NCBI GenBank assembly: GCA_963706425.1
Contig: CAVPMN010000020.1
Location: 1,612,001-1,676,000 of the forward strand
Source of the DNA: CAVPMN01 sp963706425
GTDB lineage: Bacteria > Actinomycetota > Acidimicrobiia > Acidimicrobiales > Acidimicrobilacustridaceae
Direction: 5' to 3'
DNA: 64,000 nt
In this document: positions 1 through 12,865 of the stretch, piece after piece
Position numbering within the stretch: the first letter of the stretch is position 1
Layout of the letters: every line of letters starts with the position of its first letter
Notes under the pieces: generated by a model
Told to the model about the DNA's origin: nothing
Seen by the model: only the letters and a program-made list of their open reading frames with translations
Databases searched by the model: none
Program-made: the position numbers and the translations under genes

Positions 1-445
1 CAGGCTTGAGCTCGACGTTGTGCACGGTGGTGCCGACCGGGATGTAGCGCAGCGGCAGCGCGTTGCCGGGCCGGATCTCCGAGCCCTGGCCGCTCTGCAG
101 GCGATCACCGACCACGACGTCTTTGGGGGCGAGGATGTAGGCCTTCTCGCCGTCGTAGTAGTGGAGCAGCGCGATGCGGCAGTTGCGGTTGGGGTCGTAC
201 TCGATGGCCGCGACCTTGGCCATGACGCCGTCCTTGGTGCGACGGAAGTCGATGAGCCGGTACTGGCGCTTGTGGCCGCCGCCGCGGTGGCGGGCGGTCT
301 TGCGGCCGTAGTTGTTGCGCCCGCCGGTGCGCGGCTTGGGCGCGAGCAACGACTTCTCAGGCGTGCTCTTGGTGATGTCGGAGAAGTCCGAGACGGTCTG
401 GAACCGTCGGCCGGGACTGGTCGGCTTGCGCTTTCGGAGTGCCAT
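1..445 (-). CDS. rplB: 50S ribosomal protein L2, N-terminal part (cut by window edge)
   Basis: Large-subunit ribosomal protein L2, needed for subunit association and peptidyl-transferase centre assembly. The 148 visible residues begin MALRKRKPTSPGRR and contain the RNA-binding OB-fold hallmarks KTARHRGGGHKRQYR and AAIEYDPNRNCRIALLHY. The C-terminal SH3-like half lies beyond the left edge, so the gene is partial. The ATG at 445 sits 5 nt after the rplW stop, in the standard rplD-rplW-rplB order, so it is translated from the same message. The family is unmistakable. Confidence 0.97.
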   Translation of the reverse strand, partial: MALRKRKPTSPGRRFQTVSDFSDITKSTPEKSLLAPKPRTGGRNNYGRKTARHRGGGHKRQYRLIDFRRTKDGVMAKVAAIEYDPNRNCRIALLHYYDGEKAYILAPKDVVVGDRLQSGQGSEIRPGNALPLRYIPVGTTVHNVELKP

Positions 446-450
446 GTCGC

Positions 451-741
451 TTAACCCTCGAACAGATCGATGCTGTCGCCCTCGGCGAGGGTGACGAAGG
501 CCCGCTTGGTGTCGGACCGCTTGCCATAGGTCCACGAGCCACGGTTGCGCTTGCGCTTCCCCTGCCGGTTCAGCGTGTTCACCTTGGTCACGCGCACGTC
601 GAAGATGCGCTCGACGGCGTCGGAGATCTCGGGCTTGCTCGCCGACGGGTGCACGCGGAACGTGTAGACGTTCTGCTCGAGCAGGGCGTAGGACTTCTCG
701 CTCACGATCGGCTCGAGGATGACGTCGCGGGGGTCTTTCAC
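451..741 (-). CDS. rplW: 50S ribosomal protein L23
   Basis: L23, 96 aa, lies beside the polypeptide exit tunnel and docks SRP and trigger factor. The sequence begins MKDPRDVILEPIVSEKSY and carries the typical RVTKVNTLNRQGKRKR loop. The start is a GTG at 741 whose TGA overlap (GTGA) couples it to the small ORF just upstream rather than directly to rplD, which is unusual. Length is normal for the family, and it is followed closely by rplB. Confidence 0.96.
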   Translation of the reverse strand: MKDPRDVILEPIVSEKSYALLEQNVYTFRVHPSASKPEISDAVERIFDVRVTKVNTLNRQGKRKRNRGSWTYGKRSDTKRAFVTLAEGDSIDLFEG

Positions 742-1040
742 TGCGCTTCCTCCGTGTCGCCCGCGGTGCGGTTGAACGAGAACGGTCCGTCGGTGGCCGC
801 GGTGTCGGTGCCCGGCTCGACCGGCGCATCGAGCTCGACGATCTCGTCGACCGGCTCGTCGGCTGACGCCTCGGCGCGGGCTCGGATGCGAGCTTCGCGA
901 TCGGCCCGCTCGAGGGCCGCGGCGAACCGCGGCTCGGCCTTGTCGGCCGGGCTCTTCACGCGGTCGGTGGGATCGACCAGACGCTCGCGCTCGTCCGGTG
1001 TGGGCGTGGGGCGGTTCGGGAGCTCGGTCGCCATGCTCAT
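738..1040 (-). CDS. Hypothetical charged protein wedged between rplD and rplW
   Basis: A 100-aa protein of no family I recognise. It starts MSMATELPNRPTPTPDERER, is rich in Glu, Asp, Arg, Ala and Pro, has no membrane segment and looks largely disordered with one short Ala/Arg/Glu helix in the middle (around residues 38-56). Its ATG overlaps the rplD stop (ATGA) and its TGA overlaps the rplW GTG (GTGA), so it is translationally coupled on both sides inside the S10 operon. That double coupling is the main evidence that it is real. It is not an extension of L23, because it is in a different frame. A role in L4/L23 expression or assembly is only a guess. Confidence 0.7.
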   Translation of the reverse strand: MSMATELPNRPTPTPDERERLVDPTDRVKSPADKAEPRFAAALERADREARIRARAEASADEPVDEIVELDAPVEPGTDTAATDGPFSFNRTAGDTEEAQ

Positions 1041-1681
1041 TCCCCTCCTCCAGCCGGCGGAGAGGCGGCCGCGGGCGAGGCCGGCAACGTGGCCTTGGTG
1101 AACACGATGTAGTCGTTCACCAGCACGTCGTAGGCGTTGAGCTCGCGGGCCTCGATGATCTGCACGTCGGGCAGGTTGCGGAAGCTGCGACCGGCGTCGA
1201 CGTCGTCGTCGCCGAGCACGATCAGCACCCGGCCCTCGACGCCGAGGGCCGCAAGAGCCGCCACGGCGTCCTTGGTGCGGGGCGCCGAGAACTCCCAGGC
1301 GTCGACCACGATGACCTTGTCGTCGGCGGCCCGATCGCTGAGCGCCGAGCGCAACGCCAGGCGGATCATCTTCTTCGGCGTGCGCTGGGCATAGCTGCGC
1401 GGCTTGGGACCGAGCGCCACCCCGCCGCCCTTCCACTGCGGCGAGCGGATCGAGCCCTGGCGGGCACGGCCGGTGCCCTTCTGCTTCCACGGCTTGGCAC
1501 CGCCGCCACGCACCTCGGCGCGCGTCTTGGTGCTCTGCGTGCCGGCCCGGCGGGCGGCGAGCTGCGCCGTGACCACCTGGTGCATCACCGGGACGTTGGG
1601 CTCGATGCCGAACATGTCGTCGGCCAGCTCCACGGAGCCGGCTTCGGCACCGACCTGCGTCTTGACCTTGAGCTCGGGCAT
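1037..1681 (-). CDS. rplD: 50S ribosomal protein L4
   Basis: L4, 214 aa, is an early-assembling large-subunit protein whose loop lines the exit tunnel. The conserved tunnel loop is visible as GGGAKPWKQKGTGRARQGS followed by SPQWKGGG, and the globular part carries IVLGDDDVDAGRSFRNL. The C-terminus has a short Pro/Ala/Gly tail. Its ATG overlaps the rplC stop by one base (TGATG) and its own stop overlaps the next small ORF. In many bacteria L4 autoregulates the S10 operon; no clear S10 leader is visible here, but a strong hairpin lies in the rplC leader. Confidence 0.96.
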   Translation of the reverse strand: MPELKVKTQVGAEAGSVELADDMFGIEPNVPVMHQVVTAQLAARRAGTQSTKTRAEVRGGGAKPWKQKGTGRARQGSIRSPQWKGGGVALGPKPRSYAQRTPKKMIRLALRSALSDRAADDKVIVVDAWEFSAPRTKDAVAALAALGVEGRVLIVLGDDDVDAGRSFRNLPDVQIIEARELNAYDVLVNDYIVFTKATLPASPAAASPPAGGGE

Positions 1682-2352
1682 CAGGCACCGCCCTTCGAGC
1701 CGGCGCCGTTGGCCGTGTTGGCCTTCACGGCGTCACGGATGATGACCTTGGCGCCCTTCGGACCGGGGACCGCGCCCCTGATCAGGAGCAGACCGCGCTC
1801 GGCGTCCGCCTCGACGACCTCGAGGTTGAGCGTGGTGGTCTTCTGGCCACCCATGCGGCCGGCCATGCGGGTGCCCTTGAAGACCCTGGCGGGGGTGGCG
1901 CACGCGCCCACGGAGCCGGGCTTGCGGTGCACCCGATGCGTGCCGTGCGAGGCCTTCTGGCCCGAGAAGTTGTGACGCTTCATCGTGCCGGCGAAGCCCT
2001 TGCCCTTGCTGACGGCGGTGACATCGACCAGCTCGCCGGCCGCCAGCACGTCGACGCCGATCTGCTGACCCACCTCGTAGCCGGTGACGTCGTCGATCCG
2101 TAGCTCGACCACCGACCGGCCGGCGTCGACGCCCGCCTTGTCGAAGTGGCCGCGCTCGGGCTTGTTGAGCTTGCGCGGGTCCTGGTCGCCGAACGTCACC
2201 TGCAGCGCGGCGTAGCCGTCGCGCTCGGGAGTCTTGACCTGGACGACTCGAAGGGGCGCGACCCGAAGCACGGTGACGGGGACGACGCGGTTCTGCTCGT
2301 CCCAGACCTGGGTCATGCCGACCTTCTCGCCGACAACTGCCTTGTTCGCCAT
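1681..2352 (-). CDS. rplC: 50S ribosomal protein L3
   Basis: L3, 223 aa, helps nucleate 50S assembly near the peptidyl-transferase centre. It starts MANKAVVGEKVGMTQVWDE and has the conserved KGKGFAGTMKRHNF and GSVGACATPARVFKGTRMAG segments. The ATG at 2352 was chosen because family homology begins there; the frame is open upstream but without family sequence. In most bacteria rpsJ immediately precedes rplC. Here it is the first gene of its unit, with a 273-bp divergent spacer and two plus-strand genes separating it from rpsJ. Confidence 0.96.
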   Translation of the reverse strand: MANKAVVGEKVGMTQVWDEQNRVVPVTVLRVAPLRVVQVKTPERDGYAALQVTFGDQDPRKLNKPERGHFDKAGVDAGRSVVELRIDDVTGYEVGQQIGVDVLAAGELVDVTAVSKGKGFAGTMKRHNFSGQKASHGTHRVHRKPGSVGACATPARVFKGTRMAGRMGGQKTTTLNLEVVEADAERGLLLIRGAVPGPKGAKVIIRDAVKANTANGAGSKGGA

Positions 2353-2383
2353 GGCGGCAACGTTCTTTCTCTGCTCACGCGAA

Positions 2384-2415
2384 CGCTCCGCTCGGGGAGT
2401 CCCCCCGGCGGAGCG
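2384..2415 (-). promoter_or_regulatory. Long hairpin in the rplC leader
   Basis: Perfect 8-bp arms CGCTCCGC and GCGGAGCG, continued inward by a CGGGG/CCCCG stem, sit about 30 nt upstream of the rplC start. In this position a structured leader for L3/L4 autoregulation or an attenuator is plausible, but the sequence alone does not show function. The surrounding 2353-2625 spacer must also hold the divergent promoters for rplC and the DUF3445 gene; I could not pick convincing -10/-35 boxes. Confidence 0.4.
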
Positions 2416-2625
2416 CCTGGTTCGGTTGTGCTGTGCGGTACCCGACCCGGAAGGGGGGCCGTCACAGACGTCAGTTTGAGGATCGGTCCAGAAATGTGGC
2501 TGCCGGGAAGCTCCGGCGCACGAGGGGGAGATGATAGCGGTAACACTCCCCGGCTTCCAAACGGGCTCGGGCGGGCCGGGAGACAACCCTCGGACCAGCG
2601 GCCTGGCAGCTGTCAGGATCATGCC

Positions 2626-3463
2626 ATGGACCCGGTGCCCACGTGGCTCGACGAGCTCCCCCTGCGGGCCGGACCGCCCTGGTTGGCCATGGGCACCCAT
2701 GCGCTCGACCTCGAACGGTGGTTGATCGTCGACGAGGCGCGCGACGACGAGCTCGCGCTGAAGAGACGGCTCCTGTCCGAGCAACCCGCCGAGGTGGTGG
2801 CCGTGCTGGCCGGCAGCGAGATCGGCGCCGCCGAAGCGCTCGAGCTCATCGAAACCTGGCTCGCCGCCCGCCGGCTGGCCAACCACACGCGCCGACAGCC
2901 TCGGCGATGGGCACCCGATCGACCTCGCGGGGCGGCTGGTCCAGGAGGACCTGTGCCTCATGGAGCGCTGCGAAAGCGGCTGGGTGCTCACGGCGGCGTC
3001 GGTGTGCTTCCCCTCGCACTGGCGGCTGTCCGAGAAGATGGGGCGACCGGTGGCCGAGATCCACGCCCCGGTGGCTCACTACGACGACACCCTCCGTGCC
3101 CGGGTCGACACCTTCTTCGACCGCCTCCGGGCCGACAAGCCGGTGTGGCGCCGCAACCTGTCGATCCACAACCACCCTGACCTCTTCTGCCCCGACGACC
3201 ACGAGCAGCCCGACTCGTTCGGCTCGACCATCGACGGCGTCTGGCTGCGCAGCGAGTACCAGACGCTGCGGCTGCTGCCCCAGTCGGGCTCGGTGCTGTT
3301 CACCATCAAGACGCAGGTCTGCGCCGCCTCCGTGCTGGCCCAGCGGCCCGACCTCGCCCATCGCTTGGCCACCAAGCTCAGCGCCCTGGCCGGCGAGCTC
3401 ACCGCCCTCGGCCGACCGGCGCCGTTCCCCCCGTGGTTCCCCGCCTGGCTCGCCAACCGTTGA
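2626..3463 (+). CDS. DUF3445 / haem-dependent oxidative N-demethylase-like protein, frameshifted
   Basis: Resembles the DUF3445 family, some members of which are haem-dependent oxidative N-demethylases. The N-terminal part reads MDPVPTWLDELPLR to WLAARRLANHT, then the frame moves by one base near 2890, where one base is extra. The second part gives LVQEDLCLMERCESGW, the conserved FPSHWRLSEKMGRPVAEIH, and the RRNLSIHNHPDLF segment that follows in this family. Joined, the product is about 278 aa, close to family size. It lies on the plus strand between rplC and rpsJ. The break may be a sequencing error (similar indels hit essential genes nearby) or a true pseudogene. Confidence 0.72.
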
Positions 3464-3527
3464 ACTCGCGGTGCTCGATCGCTACCGTCGGGTCACTTCC
3501 CCTTCGATGCACCGTCGAGAGGGAACC

Positions 3528-3845
3528 ATGACCATTGACGAACGGGCTCGACACGAGCTGTTCCTGGCGGTCGAGCACCGCCTCGGGCCAAGTCAGGCGG
3601 AGACGCTGATGGCACTGCTACCCCCCGTCGGGTGGGCCGACGTAGCCACCAAGCACGATCTCGACGCGCTCGAATCCCGCCTCGACCTCCGCTTCGAGTC
3701 GCTCGATCCCCGCTTCGAGTCGATCAAGCATCGCATCCTCGGCGAACTCGACCGCAAGCTCAACCAGCAGACCCGCACGCTGTTCTTCGGGGTGGTGGGC
3801 ATGCAGGCCACGATGGTGGCTCTGGTCGCCGCCCTCCTGCGCTGA
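3528..3845 (+). CDS. Small coiled-coil protein with C-terminal membrane helix
   Basis: A 105-aa protein starting MTIDERARHELFLAVEHRLG, with the phrase PPVGWADVATKHDLDAL typical of a widespread but uncharacterised actinobacterial family. A coiled-coil middle contains an imperfect repeat (LDLRFESL then LDPRFESI), followed by a predicted membrane helix FFGVVGMQATMVALVAALL at the C-terminus. The ATG at 3528 follows a good ribosome binding site (GAGAGGGA), which favours it over the in-frame ATG at 3507. It follows the DUF3445 gene by 64 bp and converges on rpsJ. Function is unknown; membrane-anchored oligomer formation is inference. Confidence 0.75.
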   Translation: MTIDERARHELFLAVEHRLGPSQAETLMALLPPVGWADVATKHDLDALESRLDLRFESLDPRFESIKHRILGELDRKLNQQTRTLFFGVVGMQATMVALVAALLR

Positions 3846-3866
3846 ACGCCGAACGCCGAACGCGAC

Positions 3867-3893
3867 GATGCCCGGGCCATCGGCCCGGGCATC
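3867..3893. terminator. Bidirectional hairpin terminator between the coiled-coil gene and rpsJ
   Basis: A perfect 12-bp inverted repeat, GATGCCCGGGCC and GGCCCGGGCATC, with a 3-nt ATC loop. It lies between two converging genes, 22 bp from each stop codon. It has no long T-tract, as is common in high-GC actinobacteria. The same 12-bp arms recur downstream of rplL at 19789-19817. Confidence 0.7.
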
Positions 3894-3915
3894 GCAGTGC
3901 AGATCGGTAGGCGGG

Positions 3916-4236
3916 TTAGGCCTGCTGGATCTTGATCTCGATGTCGACGCCGGCCGGCAGGTCGAGGCGCTGGAGCGAATCGACCGTCTTGGGCGACGGG
4001 TCGAGGATGTCGAGCAGGCGCTTGTGGATGCGCATCTCGAAGTGCTCGCGGCTGTCCTTGTCCTTGTGCGGCGACCGGATCACCGTGTAGCGGTGCTTCT
4101 CGGTCGGCAGCGGCACCGGGCCCCGGATGGTGGCGTTGGTGCGCACCACGGTCTCGACGATCTTCTTCGTCGACTGATCGATGATCTCGTGGTCGTAGGC
4201 CTTCAGCCTGATGCGGATCTTCTGCTTGTCGGCCAT
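3916..4236 (-). CDS. rpsJ: 30S ribosomal protein S10
   Basis: S10 (NusE), 106 aa, is a 30S head protein and also the NusB partner in antitermination. It begins MADKQKIRIRLKAYDHEIID and includes GPVPLPTEKHRYTVIRSPHKDK and HKRLLDILDPSPKTVDSL in the expected order. Translation from ATG 4236 leaves a 16-bp gap after tuf, so it is the last gene of the str-type unit here. A terminator-like hairpin follows its stop, separating it from rplC, unlike the usual S10 operon start. Confidence 0.96.
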   Translation of the reverse strand: MADKQKIRIRLKAYDHEIIDQSTKKIVETVVRTNATIRGPVPLPTEKHRYTVIRSPHKDKDSREHFEMRIHKRLLDILDPSPKTVDSLQRLDLPAGVDIEIKIQQA

Positions 4237-4252
4237 GGTGAGGTGCTCGTGT

Positions 4253-5443
4253 CTACTTGAGGATCTTGGTGACTCGACCGGAGGCAACCGTGCGCCCACC
4301 CTCGCGGACGGCGAAGCGCAGGCCCTCCTCCATGGCGATGGGCTTCTGCAGCGCAACGGTCATCGGAGTGTTGTCGCCCGGCATGCACATCTCGGTGCCC
4401 TCGGGCAGGTTGATCGTGCCGGTCACGTCGGTGGTGCGGAAGTAGAACTGCGGGCTGTAGTTCGCGAAGAACGGCTTGTGCCGACCGCCCTCTTCCTTGG
4501 TGAGCACGTAGACCTGAGCTTCGAAGTCGGTGTGCGGGGTGATCGAGCCCGGCTTGGCCAGCACCTGGCCCCGCTCGACCTCTTCCTTCTTGGTGCCTCG
4601 CAGCAGGGCGCCGATGTTGTCGCCCGCCCGACCCTCGTCGAGGATCTTGCGGAACATCTCGACACCGGTGCAGATCGTCTTCTGGGTGGGGCGCAGGCCG
4701 ACGATCTCGATCTCGTCGCCGGTGTTCAGCACACCCTGCTCGATGCGACCGGTGACCACGGTGCCGCGGCCGGTGATGGTGAAGACGTCCTCGATCGACA
4801 TCAGGAACGGCTTGTCGGTGTCGCGGACGGGCTCGGGGATGTAGGCGTCGACGGCAGCCATGAGCTCCTTGATGCCCTCAGCAGCGGCAGCGTCGCCTTC
4901 GAGCGCCTTGAGCGCCGAGACCTTCACCACCGGCACGTCGTCGCCGGGGAACTCGTACTCGCTGAGCAGCTCCCGCACCTCGAGCTCGACCAGATCGAGC
5001 AGCTCCTCGTCGTCGACCATGTCGACCTTGTTGAGCGCCACCACGATGGCCGGCACACCCACCTGGCGGGCGAGCAGCACGTGCTCACGCGTCTGGGGCA
5101 TCGGACCGTCGGCCGCGGAGACCACCAGGATCGCACCGTCGACCTGAGCGGCGCCGGTGATCATGTTCTTGATGTAGTCGGCGTGACCCGGCATGTCGAC
5201 GTGCGCGTAGTGACGGTTCTCCGTCTCGTACTCGACGTGCGCGATGTTGATCGTGATGCCACGCTCACGCTCTTCGGGGGCCTTGTCGATGTCGGCGAAC
5301 TCGGTGAACGAGTTGTTGCCGGGGTTCTCGTCGGCGAGGACCTTGGTGATCGCCGCCGTGAGCGTCGTCTTGCCATGGTCGATGTGACCCATCGTCCCCA
5401 CGTTCACATGCGGTTTCGTCCGCTCAAACTTCTCTCGTGCCAT
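4253..5443 (-). CDS. tuf: Elongation factor Tu (copy 1)
   Basis: EF-Tu, 396 aa, the GTPase that delivers aminoacyl-tRNA to the ribosome. The G1 motif GHIDHGKT is at residues 19-26, with the G2 threonine in RGITI, G3 as DMPGH and G4 as NKVD. Domains 2 and 3 follow, ending VREGGRTVASGRVTKILK. It lies 50 bp after fusA in the usual rpsL-rpsG-fusA-tuf order. A second, almost identical copy lies at 25302-26493. This copy is intact, and the second has a one-base insertion. Confidence 0.97.
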   Translation of the reverse strand: MAREKFERTKPHVNVGTMGHIDHGKTTLTAAITKVLADENPGNNSFTEFADIDKAPEERERGITINIAHVEYETENRHYAHVDMPGHADYIKNMITGAAQVDGAILVVSAADGPMPQTREHVLLARQVGVPAIVVALNKVDMVDDEELLDLVELEVRELLSEYEFPGDDVPVVKVSALKALEGDAAAAEGIKELMAAVDAYIPEPVRDTDKPFLMSIEDVFTITGRGTVVTGRIEQGVLNTGDEIEIVGLRPTQKTICTGVEMFRKILDEGRAGDNIGALLRGTKKEEVERGQVLAKPGSITPHTDFEAQVYVLTKEEGGRHKPFFANYSPQFYFRTTDVTGTINLPEGTEMCMPGDNTPMTVALQKPIAMEEGLRFAVREGGRTVASGRVTKILK

Positions 5444-5493
5444 GACCTGCTCCTAGAACCTCTCTGTGTGCACTACGGGGGAAGGGGTGGCGA

Positions 5494-7581
<2,088 letters not shown>

Positions 7582-7718
7582 CGTTGCTACCTGCTCAGTT
7601 CGTGCGGTGAATGATGTCGTTGGGCGGATCGGGGCGGCGGGCGGGGGGCTCGGTGCGGAGGAGAATCGCTCCCTGACGCGGCCGATCCCCAGCGCGGGGG
7701 CCGGGGACCAGGCTACGG

Positions 7719-7735
7719 CGGGGGCCGTCCCCCCG
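7719..7735. promoter_or_regulatory. GC-rich hairpin in the rpsG-fusA spacer
   Basis: CGGGGG and CCCCCG arms around a 5-nt loop, just downstream of the rpsG stop. The 165-bp rpsG-fusA gap (7582-7746) is longer than usual and may hold an attenuator or an internal promoter for fusA-tuf. Only the hairpin is seen in the sequence. Confidence 0.3.
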
Positions 7736-7746
7736 GGCGGGAGGGA

Positions 7747-8217
7747 CTACCAGCGGTAGTGGGCGAACGCCTTGTTGGACTCGGCCATCTTGTGCATGTC
7801 TTCCTTGCGCTTCATCGAGGCGCCGACGCCGTTGGATGCGTCGAGCAGCTCGTTGGCCAGGCGCTCGGCCATGGTGCGCTCGCGACGCTGGCGCGAGTAG
7901 CCCACGATCCAGCGGATGGCGAGCGTGTTGGCGCGACGGGGGCGGACCTCGACGGGCACCTGGTAGGTGGCGCCACCGACTCGCCGGCTCTTGACCTCGA
8001 GCTGGGGCTTGACGTTCTCGATCGCCTTCTTGAGCGTCGCCAGCGGCTCGTTGCCGCTCTTGGTCTGGATCTGGTCGAGCGCGTCGTAGACGATGCGCTC
8101 GGCCACCGAGCGCTTGCCACGCTGGAGGATCTTGTTGGCGAGCTGGGTGACCAGCACCGACCGATAGATCGGGTCGGGCATCAGCTCTCGGCGGGGGGCG
8201 GGACCCTTGCGCGGCAC
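7747..8217 (-). CDS. rpsG: 30S ribosomal protein S7
   Basis: S7, 156 aa, is the primary binder of the 16S 3' major domain. The GTG start at 8217 gives MPRKGPAPRRELMPDPIY, exactly the family N-terminus and length. It begins one base after the rpsL TGA, so the two are coupled. The conserved RGKRSVAERIVYDAL, RRVGGATYQVPVEVRP and C-terminal KMAESNKAFAHYRW are present. An open extension upstream overlaps rpsL and was rejected. Confidence 0.96.
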   Translation of the reverse strand: MPRKGPAPRRELMPDPIYRSVLVTQLANKILQRGKRSVAERIVYDALDQIQTKSGNEPLATLKKAIENVKPQLEVKSRRVGGATYQVPVEVRPRRANTLAIRWIVGYSRQRRERTMAERLANELLDASNGVGASMKRKEDMHKMAESNKAFAHYRW

Positions 8218-8218
8218 G

Positions 8219-8590
8219 TCAGCTCTCCCTCTTCGCGCCGTAGCGGCTGCGAGCCTGCTTGCGATCGCGCACACCCGAGGTGTCGAGCGTGCCGCGGATG
8301 ATCTTGTAGCGAACGCCCGGCAGATCCTTCACCCGGCCACCACGGACGAGCACGATCGAGTGCTCCTGGAGGTTGTGGCCCTCACCGGGGATGTAGGCCG
8401 TGACCTCCATGCCGCTCGTGAGCCGGACACGGGCCACCTTGCGCAGCGCGGAGTTCGGCTTCTTCGGCGTGGTGGTGTAGACGCGCGTGCACACGCCGCG
8501 ACGCTGCGGGGCACCCTTCAACGCCGGGGTCGTGCCCTTGGCGGGCTTCGACTGGCGCCCCTTGCGAACCAGCTGCTGGATGGTGGGCAC
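8219..8590 (-). CDS. rpsL: 30S ribosomal protein S12
   Basis: S12, 123 aa, sits at the decoding centre. The GTG start at 8590 gives MPTIQQLVRKGRQ, as expected, with AGAAAGG upstream. The two lysines at which streptomycin resistance usually arises are wild type, in TTTPKKPNSALRK and GGRVKDLPGVRYK. The 170-bp spacer back to rpoC could carry a promoter for the rpsL-rpsG unit. Family assignment and length are secure. Confidence 0.96.
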   Translation of the reverse strand: MPTIQQLVRKGRQSKPAKGTTPALKGAPQRRGVCTRVYTTTPKKPNSALRKVARVRLTSGMEVTAYIPGEGHNLQEHSIVLVRGGRVKDLPGVRYKIIRGTLDTSGVRDRKQARSRYGAKRES

Positions 8591-8760
8591 GAACGGGCCT
8601 TTCTGCGGACCGACAGACCAGGTCTGCGGAGACTGCGAACCGGAGGGTGGTGGGATTGCGGACGGTGGCGTCGGCCTGAGGGCCAAACGAGCCGAAGATC
8701 AATGCTAAGGCTCGTCCGGCCCGTCGGCAAACTCCTGGGTGGACGTCGTGGTCGGGATGA

Positions 8761-12855
<4,095 letters not shown>

Positions 12856-12865
12856 GGTGGGTTAC

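Noticed and set aside
1681..2991. A long N-terminal extension of L3
   Set aside because: The upstream frame crosses the divergent promoter region and has no family sequence; L3 homology begins exactly at ATG 2352.
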